Source of the DNA: DASUFH01 sp036274645
GTDB taxonomy: Bacteria; Acidobacteriota; Terriglobia; 20CM-2-55-15
Direction: 5' to 3'
NCBI GenBank assembly: GCA_036274645.1
Contig: DASUFH010000350.1
Coordinates: 1-6,209 of the forward strand
Length of the DNA stretch: 6,209 nt
The notes beneath the pieces are model-generated. The model made no database searches, was not told the DNA's origin, and saw only the letters and a list, made by a program, of their open reading frames with translations. The position numbers and the translations under genes were made by a program. Below, piece by piece: positions 1-6,209 of this stretch; positions within the stretch are counted from its first letter, which is position 1, and each line of letters begins with the position of its first letter.

Positions 1-966
<966 letters not shown>

Positions 967-988
967 GCGTTTGTGATTTCTCCAGCCC

Positions 989-1657
989 CTACTTCAGGAT
1001 TCCGAACAACACGGCGAGCGGTATCGAGATAAACCCGAGGACCAGAACCCATGAGAAGACCGCCGCGAACTTCTTCAGCAGCGGCGTGTAGCGGGGATGG
1101 CTGAATCCGACGGATTGAAACATGCTCCAGACGCCGTGGGCGAGATGGACCCGCACCAGGAGCATCGCGGCAATGTAAATGAGGATGAACGGCAGCGTAA
1201 AGCCGCTGATGACGTTTTCGTAGGCGTGAAGTTCGACGAACTTGCCCGGATGAATCGTGCCCGTCGTGAAGTGGAGCAGGTGAAGCACGACGAATATGGC
1301 GATCAACGGTCCCGACAACGCCATCGTCCGTGACGCCACACTGGTCTGTGACGTGGTCTTCGCATAAGCCACCGGACGGGCCGCGCTCTTGATGGCGCCC
1401 AGCTGCAGCCAGGCCCACATGTGCAGCACGACGGAAACCAGCAGAACGATGCGGACGCCCCAGAGCAGCGGCGGATTGCCGTGCAGCGTCTCGGCATAGT
1501 GATTCATGACTTCCTTGCCGATGAAGATCTGGAGGTTGCCCAGCATGTGCGCAATCAGGAAACCGAACAGGATCAGTCCGGTCACCGCCATTACGGCTTT
1601 CTTCCCGATTGTCGAGTCGTAGAACCGTACGGCCTTTTCGGCCAGCACCGTGCTCAT
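989..1657 (-). CDS. sdhC: Succinate dehydrogenase cytochrome b558 membrane-anchor subunit
   Basis: Membrane anchor of complex II that carries heme b and the quinone site and passes electrons between SdhB and the quinone pool. The 222 residues suit the single-subunit, five-helix b558 family, as in Bacillus SdhC or Wolinella FrdC. Hydrophobic segments lie at about 22-43, 66-88, 114-133, 152-173 and 197-220. Histidines sit where the family places heme ligands: His37 (IAHMLGN), His79 (VVLHMW), His126/His129 (LHLLHF) and His171/His174 (HLAHG). I infer a di-heme subunit; which member of each close pair is the ligand is not certain. The ATG at 1657 has the best start signal in this operon: AAGGAG at 1670-1665, 7 nt upstream. 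It is the first gene of the visible sdhC-sdhA unit. Confidence 0.96.
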   Translation of the reverse strand: MSTVLAEKAVRFYDSTIGKKAVMAVTGLILFGFLIAHMLGNLQIFIGKEVMNHYAETLHGNPPLLWGVRIVLLVSVVLHMWAWLQLGAIKSAARPVAYAKTTSQTSVASRTMALSGPLIAIFVVLHLLHFTTGTIHPGKFVELHAYENVISGFTLPFILIYIAAMLLVRVHLAHGVWSMFQSVGFSHPRYTPLLKKFAAVFSWVLVLGFISIPLAVLFGILK

Positions 1658-1664
1658 TACCGCG

Positions 1665-1670
1665 CTCCTT
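1665..1670 (-). promoter_or_regulatory. Shine-Dalgarno of sdhC
   Basis: AAGGAG read on the minus strand, 7 nt from the ATG at 1657. It fixes the sdhC start and marks it as an efficiently initiated gene. Confidence 0.8.
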
Positions 1671-1673
1671 CTT

Positions 1674-1694
1674 CTGGAGGCCGGCAGCCCCCAG
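1674..1694 (-). promoter_or_regulatory. GC-rich hairpin in the probable sdhC 5' leader
   Basis: Read on the minus strand, CTGGGGGC and GCCTCCAG pair over 8 positions (seven Watson-Crick pairs and one G-T) around a 5-nt loop. The stem ends 3 nt before the sdhC Shine-Dalgarno. No T run follows, so it is not an intrinsic terminator. It could stabilise the mRNA or tune access to the ribosome site, or be a chance structure in GC-rich DNA. A TAGAAT box at 1711-1706 could be a -10 element upstream of it, but no matching -35 is visible. Confidence 0.3.
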
Positions 1695-1808
1695 CCAAAC
1701 GTATTATTCTACTCAACACAAGCCCCGCGGCTGACCGGATTTTTTCATTTCTGGATATCAGTCCGCTGGAAGTGGCGGGCGCGCGATGCGTGTTTGGCGA
1801 AGCACAAC

Positions 1809-3650
1809 CTAATACGGCCAGAGGAGTTTCGCATCCTGGCCGTTCCGGGTAATTCTGATTTGCGACACACTGGCCATTCGGATAAGAGGGTCCGTGGCGA
1901 TCTCCACCGCGGCGGGAGAGACCAGTTCAACGTGAATGTCGTTGCGCCCGGGAGACAGGGGGACTTCAATCTCCCGGGTAGCGACGCCCTGGAAATCGAT
2001 CTCCTGTGGCGCCAGAAGGGGAGAACGGACACGGATAGCTCCGGAATCGCCTGGATTTGATGGCCCGGGCTTCAGCACGAAGCTTAGATTCCACAGTTCA
2101 GCGCCGCTATCGGTCGAGGGCCGGTTTACGACAATGTCAAAGGCTTTTTCCAGCCAGTATTCACCGGCTTCGTTCGGGAAATAGGCGTCCTGCCAATCCA
2201 GAATCCGATACACCGCGCCATTCAGGTGCGCGGCAATATCCACATCCTGGTTCGGCTCATAAAGCGGCCGGTTCGATTCAACAGGCCAAAGAAACGAAAT
2301 ATGCAGCGCCGATTCCACCAGGACGATCAAAAGAATGGCGGCGCGAACTCCGCGCCATCTCACGGGAAGGTCGTTGAGGAGCGCGAATCCCAGCATGAAG
2401 AAAGCCAGAAGGGCGGGTACGATCAGGCGAGGCAGCCAGAATCCGGAGTTGTAAGGTCCAACGACGAAAAACATGCCGAAGACAATGGGAAAGGCCCAGG
2501 CGAGAGAGAACAGGAGCAGGGCGAAAACCTCCGTCCAGTCAGTCCTCTTCAGCGCGACGCCAAGAGTCGATCTGAACAGGAAGAACAAGACAGCTGTCGC
2601 GGCCAGTAGAGAGAACGGAATCCCCGCGCGTACGGACACCTGCATTCGATGATGATTTCGCTTCGTGCGGTTTCCGAAATAGTAATCGAATGGGTCCGAT
2701 TGATAGATATTCAGGATGTCCGTAAAGATCCCCAGGTGGGCCAGCGCCGGGTAGCTGTGCTTGTTGTTGACCAGGAGCTCGAAGGCGCCGTTTTCCTGCC
2801 AGTTGTACGACGGGGCAGCCAGCACGTCAGTGTCCGCTGCGCGGAGCCACATCAGGCTGCGCGGGGTCATCTCACCGTGCCACAGATCCGTTCTCGGCGC
2901 CAGCCCCCAGCTGTTGGATGTCTGCGGCCAGAAACGGATGCTTTCAAAGACAACGACCAATGATGGAACAACGCACACGACGAGAGCCGTTGCGGCCAAT
3001 CTCCGTCCGATCAGCCGTCCGGTCCACCACAACGACAAAACCCAGATCCAGCAGGCCAACGCCACAAAGCCGAACGTGAACTTGACGAAGAAGCCAATAA
3101 TCACGACAACCGCGATCTCTACTCCGAAACCCCGTGAAGCATCCGGGCGAAAACGCGTGACCAGCCAGACCAGAATCCAGAAAAGCGGGGTAGCAAGGGC
3201 ATCTGCAGCGATCACTTCTGCGTGAATGACGTGAACCGGCAGAAACAGGAGAAATGCAATTGCAGACACGCGCAGAGCAGCGCTGCGAATGATCCGTCGC
3301 GCAACGCCGTAGATACACGCTGCGCCGACCAGGCTCATCATCACGTTGAAAACTCCGAGCGCGAATATGTAGCGATTGGCGCCCAGCGTCCGTTTCAGCA
3401 CGCCGCCGATGAAGTGGTAAAGCGGCGGATTTGTTCGCCCCGCCGCGTACTGGGTCAGATAGCGCCAGGGGTCAATGGCGGCCTGATCGATCCAGGACTT
3501 GTGGCTGATGAAATCCTGACCGGAGTAACCGTGCAGCCAGAGAGCGTGAACCTGAACGATCGCGTAGATCGCGAACAGAACAAACACCGCGTGCCCTTCG
3601 GAAGGAAAACTGGCGGCTGATTTTCTGGTCTCCATGATGACATCGGCCAC
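1809..3650 (-). CDS. Polytopic membrane glycosyltransferase, GT-C fold (dolichyl-phosphate-mannose mannosyltransferase-like)
   Basis: A 613-residue inner-membrane protein that probably transfers a sugar from a polyprenyl-phosphate donor on the outer face of the membrane. Seen: about ten or more hydrophobic segments between residues 20 and 454, the first at 20-38. An acidic residue follows in the first outer loop (Asp46 in SGQDF), then NPPLYHFIGG (74-83), the PPLYH-like motif common in GT-C enzymes. HAEVIAADALATPLF (143-157) resembles the family's SEAL-TPLF helix, and FWLPRLIVPALLAFF (404-418) its late RY/LLPALP helix. Residues from about 455 form a soluble, strand-rich tail. The start is GTG 3650, the only start codon between the upstream in-frame stop (3686-3684) and ATG 3635. 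ATG 3635 (Met6) is the alternative, and neither has a good ribosome site. It is divergent from the gene to its right and shares strand with sdhC 151 bp downstream. Donor and acceptor are unknown; a non-catalytic GT-C-like protein is possible. Confidence 0.78.
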   Translation of the reverse strand: MADVIMETRKSAASFPSEGHAVFVLFAIYAIVQVHALWLHGYSGQDFISHKSWIDQAAIDPWRYLTQYAAGRTNPPLYHFIGGVLKRTLGANRYIFALGVFNVMMSLVGAACIYGVARRIIRSAALRVSAIAFLLFLPVHVIHAEVIAADALATPLFWILVWLVTRFRPDASRGFGVEIAVVVIIGFFVKFTFGFVALACWIWVLSLWWTGRLIGRRLAATALVVCVVPSLVVVFESIRFWPQTSNSWGLAPRTDLWHGEMTPRSLMWLRAADTDVLAAPSYNWQENGAFELLVNNKHSYPALAHLGIFTDILNIYQSDPFDYYFGNRTKRNHHRMQVSVRAGIPFSLLAATAVLFFLFRSTLGVALKRTDWTEVFALLLFSLAWAFPIVFGMFFVVGPYNSGFWLPRLIVPALLAFFMLGFALLNDLPVRWRGVRAAILLIVLVESALHISFLWPVESNRPLYEPNQDVDIAAHLNGAVYRILDWQDAYFPNEAGEYWLEKAFDIVVNRPSTDSGAELWNLSFVLKPGPSNPGDSGAIRVRSPLLAPQEIDFQGVATREIEVPLSPGRNDIHVELVSPAAVEIATDPLIRMASVSQIRITRNGQDAKLLWPY

Positions 3651-3662
3651 GGAAATCCGTGG
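3647..3662. repeat. 16-bp inverted repeat over the start of the minus-strand gene
   Basis: CCACGGA-AA-TCCGTGG: two perfect 7-bp arms with a 2-bp centre. The loop is too short for a good hairpin, so a protein-binding operator is the likelier reading. It covers the GTG start at 3650 and lies about 14-30 bp downstream of the transcription start expected from the promoter at 3683-3711, where a bound protein could block transcription or initiation. I saw no second copy in the window. Confidence 0.45.
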
Positions 3663-3673
3663 TTTCTCCGCAG

Positions 3674-3681
3674 GGAGGTGA
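3674..3681 (+). promoter_or_regulatory. Strong Shine-Dalgarno before ATG 3686
   Basis: GGAGGTGA is nearly full complementarity to the 16S rRNA tail, and GGAGG ends 7 nt before ATG 3686. It is the best ribosome site in the window and is why 3686 was chosen over GTG 3659 for the plus-strand gene. It lies inside the divergent promoter region, so it works only if a rightward transcript begins upstream of it. Confidence 0.6.
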
Positions 3682-3682
3682 G

Positions 3683-3711
3683 ATCATGCCAGAATTGCCC
3701 GACGCTGTCAC
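3683..3711 (-). promoter_or_regulatory. Sigma70-type promoter for the minus-strand GT-C gene
   Basis: On the minus strand: -35 GTGACA (3711-3706, 5 of 6 consensus bases), a 17-bp spacer, and -10 CATGAT (3688-3683, 4 of 6) preceded by TGG, which makes an extended -10. Transcription would begin near 3676, giving a leader of about 25 nt to the GTG at 3650. Orientation, spacing and position all fit the 1809-3650 gene. Confidence 0.5.
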
Positions 3712-5377
3712 GGGCGCGCAATTTCCGCCAAAACATCTGGTAAGCGGGACGCTGCGCCAACCATCCGTTATCCATTGCCTGGCTAATTTGTTTCGCCTAT
3801 TCTCTACGCTTCGACGCAAGGCTGGGCTAAATCTGATGGGCTTCACTGCAACTCAAAAGACCGCGACCTGGTTGTTTGTGGGACTGACGGCTTGCTATCT
3901 CAGCCTCTCCCCAGGAACGATCGGCGGTCGCGGATATATCGAGGAGGAGCTCGAGTCCGGCACACGCATGCTGAACATCATGACCGCCTGGCAAAAGGGA
4001 CGTCCGGTTCCTCCGATGGCCTGGTCGCGTCATGGTCCGATACCTGTTCTTCTGGACCTGCCGTTCATCCGGATTGGCAGAGAAATCGTCTCGCCGGATT
4101 TTATCCTCTCGTTTCAACCCGTCCTGCTGACCGCTGGCATCGTTACGGTGCTGTTCGTCTGGCTGCGCAGACTCTGTTCTCCGGGCATGAGTCTGCTTCT
4201 GGCGCTGGCGGCGGGTTTTGGAACCATGCTCTGGCCGTATGCGTATATCGGGCTGGAGACCAAGCAATCCTTTTTCTTATTGCTGGCCGGGTTCATGGCG
4301 CTCGCGAATGGCCGCATTGAACGTTGGGCGCATCTCCTGTTTTTTGCCCTTATCTCCGGTCTGGCGCTGACCCTGAAATCCACCGGGGTCACGTTATGGC
4401 CCGCCGTTCTCTTTCTTGTGCTTGCGCAATTCCGGGATGGCTGGCGTTCGAGATGGCCCCGGGCGCTTGCCGCTCTGTTTCTGATCGGATTCATCTGGCT
4501 CCTCGGTTCGAAATCCCAGGATTTCTATTGGGCCCCTCTGGGCGGCGGTTGGGCAAACCTGAAAGGATGGTTGACCGTTTCGCCCATTCATTCCTTTGTC
4601 ACGGCGATCGGATTGTTCGGGTCCCCGACCAAGGGGCTGTTCGTATTTGCGCCGGCCACGCTGGTGGCCTTTTGCGCGGCCCCGAGAGTGTTCCGGAGGA
4701 ATCCCGAGGTGTTGATCTTTGCCGCGCTGGTGCTGGCGGGAACGGTTGGTTTTCTCTCGCTGTTGACCTATTCCTCCGATGAGGTATGGGGGCCGCGTTA
4801 CATGCACGTGACAGTGGCGCCGCTGCTGCTGTGCATTGGCGCGGCGTGGCCGCGGTTTTCCTGGCGGCGGGACGTTCCTCTCCTGGTTCTGGTGGTCATG
4901 GGCGGAGTAGTCTCGTTTCTCGGCGCGTTTTACTACTATGGGGGCCGCGGCACGGCGACTGGAGACGCGATTCAGAACACGATGGAAGCGATCACCCAGG
5001 ACCCGGTCTGGAACGAAGTCGAGTTTTCGGCCCGCGCCTTCCAGGTGTGGATGACCGCAGGGAATGATCCGGCGCCCTGGGTTCCGCGTCATCTCTGGGT
5101 CTGGGCGCCGCCGCCCGGCGCGCCTCCGGAGCCCCAGGCGTTGGATCTCAGAAAATACAGCCTGCCGCAGTCGGCGCTTCTGCGATTCTGGAACTCCGAC
5201 GAAACGGGCATTACACGAGCCCTGACGCGGTTCTACGCCGCGTCGTTGCTGGTCGGTCTTGTCGCGTTGCTGATCGCCGTGGTCCGAACGCTGCGGGAGC
5301 CGGACTTCGGCGAACTGGCGCTTGCCCTCGCAGCAGTTGGCGACGCAGAACCGGCCAGAAGTAAAGGGGGATTGTGA
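3686..5377 (+). CDS. Polytopic membrane glycosyltransferase-like protein, GT-C superfamily
   Basis: From ATG 3686 this is 563 residues with about 11-12 membrane segments, the first at about 62-77 and the last at 516-533. Family-like signs: acidic residues in the first outer loop (GYIEEELESG, Glu86-Glu88); GLFGSPTKGLFVFAPA (about 309-324), like the SPGKGLF-SPP segment of bacterial GT-C proteins; and DEVWGPRYMHVTVAPLLL (365-382), like the WGPRYLLP motif. A hydrophilic region of about 95 residues (420-515) probably faces the periplasm. I infer sugar transfer from a polyprenyl-linked donor; the substrate is unknown. The first 50 residues are not membrane-like, and their codons are less GC-rich at the third position (26 of 49) than the gene body appears. 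A start at ATG 3836 (513 residues, just before the first membrane helix) is therefore a real alternative, though its ribosome site is poor. The stop overlaps the next gene by 4 bp. Confidence 0.75.
   Translation: MPELPDAVTGAQFPPKHLVSGTLRQPSVIHCLANLFRLFSTLRRKAGLNLMGFTATQKTATWLFVGLTACYLSLSPGTIGGRGYIEEELESGTRMLNIMTAWQKGRPVPPMAWSRHGPIPVLLDLPFIRIGREIVSPDFILSFQPVLLTAGIVTVLFVWLRRLCSPGMSLLLALAAGFGTMLWPYAYIGLETKQSFFLLLAGFMALANGRIERWAHLLFFALISGLALTLKSTGVTLWPAVLFLVLAQFRDGWRSRWPRALAALFLIGFIWLLGSKSQDFYWAPLGGGWANLKGWLTVSPIHSFVTAIGLFGSPTKGLFVFAPATLVAFCAAPRVFRRNPEVLIFAALVLAGTVGFLSLLTYSSDEVWGPRYMHVTVAPLLLCIGAAWPRFSWRRDVPLLVLVVMGGVVSFLGAFYYYGGRGTATGDAIQNTMEAITQDPVWNEVEFSARAFQVWMTAGNDPAPWVPRHLWVWAPPPGAPPEPQALDLRKYSLPQSALLRFWNSDETGITRALTRFYAASLLVGLVALLIAVVRTLREPDFGELALALAAVGDAEPARSKGGL
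3775..3803 (+). promoter_or_regulatory. Weak promoter candidate facing right
   Basis: TTGCCT (3775-3780), a 17-bp spacer and TATTCT (3798-3803) match the sigma70 consensus at 4 of 6 positions in each box. Transcription would start near 3810. That suits only a translation start at 3836, so this element and the Shine-Dalgarno at 3674 support competing gene models. Confidence 0.25.
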
Positions 5378-6209
5378 CGGGCCGACTGCCGCTGCACGCC
5401 TGTCCGGTGTGCGACGGCCGGCGCCTCTATTACGCGTTCTCCCGGCAACCATACCGTCTTGTGCGCTGCGCCAGCTGCACGCTTCTGATGCTCAATCCCC
5501 AGCCCAGCGACGAGGAACTCGAGACGATTTATTCGTCGGATTATTTTCTGGGCGAGGACACACCGGAGGGTCACGACCGGGTCGCGCAGATGAAAGCGGC
5601 GACGGCCAGTCATCAACTGCGCCAGCTGGCGCGTTACCGCGGTGAGCCCGATGGCAGGCTGCTCGAAATCGGGTGCGGACAGGGAGACTTCCTCATTGAG
5701 GCGCGCCGGGCGGGCTATAACGTTGCAGGAATCGAAATCTCTCCTTCCGCAACGGCGCTCGCGAACGCCCGGCTCGGTGACAATCTGGTCGTCTGCGGAA
5801 CGCTCGAAAATACGTCGATCGAGGATGGCGCGTTTGATATCTGTGTCCTTTCCGATGTGATCGAACATACGCGCAATCCCCGCTCGTTTCTGGCCGCAGT
5901 CCGGCGGGCGCTCAAGCCGGGCGGAACACTCTTCCTGGCTACACCCTCGCTGGATTCCTGGTCTGCCCGCCTGCTGCGCCAGAACTGGATGGAGTTCAAG
6001 CCGGAACATCTGACGTACTTCGACCGAAAGACGATTCAGAACCTGCTTTACCGCTCCGGCTTCAACGAACTCATCGTCCAGCCGGGATATAAGGCCCTGA
6101 ATCTGAATTACGTCGCCGCCCACTTTGCCCGGTATCCCGTTCCCGTGTTCAACACGCTGTTCCACTGGTTGACACGTCTTGCGCCGCGCCGCCTTTCCGA
6201 AGCCAACGT
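5374..6209 (+). CDS. Class I SAM-dependent methyltransferase with N-terminal zinc-binding motif, 3' end missing
   Basis: A cytoplasmic methyltransferase; 278 complete codons are visible before the right edge. Seen in order: a four-cysteine knuckle, CPVC (Cys10, Cys13) and CASC (Cys32, Cys35), probably binding zinc; the SAM-binding glycine motif LLEIGCGQGDF (97-106); the acidic end of strand 2 in GIEIS (Glu121), expected to bind the ribose of SAM; FDICVLSDVIEH (154-165) as motif IV; LKPGGTLFLATP (180-191); and EHLTYFDRKTIQNLLYRSGF (211-230), typical of Methyltransf_23-type proteins. Zinc-knuckle methyltransferases of this sort often sit in surface-polysaccharide clusters and act on nucleotide sugars or glycans, so a sugar or lipid-sugar acceptor is the best guess. 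The start is GTG 5374, whose bases overlap the upstream stop (GTGA), with AAGG 6 nt before it. Translation is probably coupled to the GT-C gene. The fold is sure; the acceptor is unknown. Confidence 0.92.
   Translation, partial: MTGRLPLHACPVCDGRRLYYAFSRQPYRLVRCASCTLLMLNPQPSDEELETIYSSDYFLGEDTPEGHDRVAQMKAATASHQLRQLARYRGEPDGRLLEIGCGQGDFLIEARRAGYNVAGIEISPSATALANARLGDNLVVCGTLENTSIEDGAFDICVLSDVIEHTRNPRSFLAAVRRALKPGGTLFLATPSLDSWSARLLRQNWMEFKPEHLTYFDRKTIQNLLYRSGFNELIVQPGYKALNLNYVAAHFARYPVPVFNTLFHWLTRLAPRRLSEAN

Noticed and set aside
1706..1734. Possible sdhC promoter with -10 TAGAAT at 1711-1706
   Set aside because: The -10 matches 5 of 6 bases, but hexamers at 17-18 bp spacing (TCAGCC, GTCAGC) match the -35 consensus at only 2 of 6 positions, so a complete promoter is not supported.
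1724..1746. Possible plus-strand terminator (CGG-CTGA-CCG followed by a run of six T)
   Set aside because: The stem is only 3 bp and no plus-strand gene ends nearby.
3472..3846. Minus-strand open frame across the divergent intergenic region
   Set aside because: It mostly overlaps the N-terminal part of the minus-strand GT-C gene in another frame, is Arg/Cys-rich without motifs, and has no ribosome site.
4394..5452. 352-codon open frame on the minus strand
   Set aside because: It lies opposite the GT-C membrane protein and the start of the methyltransferase. Its product is Arg/Gln/Gly-rich and low in hydrophobic core residues, typical of an antisense shadow.
5233..6165. 310-codon open frame on the minus strand
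   Set aside because: It is antisense to the methyltransferase, whose SAM-binding and cysteine motifs are intact in the plus strand; no domain is visible in the reverse product.

Overview
The window is a GC-rich bacterial chromosome segment with five protein-coding genes, two of them cut by the window edges. The SdhA/SdhC pair is the kind paired with a single five-helix cytochrome b558, with gene order sdhC then sdhA. With the large GT-C type membrane proteins and the moderate-to-high GC, this fits an acidobacterium or a similar Gram-negative lineage. That placement is inference, not proof. I saw no tRNA, rRNA, CRISPR array, insertion sequence or phage gene.

Left part (1-1657, minus strand): a succinate dehydrogenase / fumarate reductase operon. 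sdhC (membrane cytochrome b) is followed after 22 bp by sdhA (flavoprotein), which runs off the left edge; sdhB would be expected beyond it. A good Shine-Dalgarno sequence lies before sdhC, with a GC-rich hairpin just upstream of it. The 151 bp before sdhC hold no convincing complete promoter and no terminator.

Middle (1809-3650, minus strand): a 613-residue polytopic membrane protein that looks like a GT-C fold lipid-linked sugar glycosyltransferase, with a soluble C-terminal domain.

Right part (3686-6209, plus strand): a second, unrelated-looking GT-C type membrane protein, then a class I SAM-dependent methyltransferase with an N-terminal four-cysteine zinc-binding motif. The methyltransferase GTG start overlaps the preceding stop by 4 bp, so the two are probably translationally coupled. 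The mix of two GT-C enzymes and a methyltransferase suggests synthesis or decoration of a surface glycan or glycolipid; the substrate cannot be read from the sequence.

The control region between the divergent genes (about 3635-3836) is the most interesting non-coding part. It holds a good sigma70-type promoter for the minus-strand gene, a 16-bp inverted repeat over that gene's GTG start, a near-perfect Shine-Dalgarno on the plus strand, and a second weak promoter facing right. The true start of the plus-strand gene is therefore uncertain (3686 or 3836). I did not find a clearly new biological system; the findings are mostly regulatory and annotation questions.
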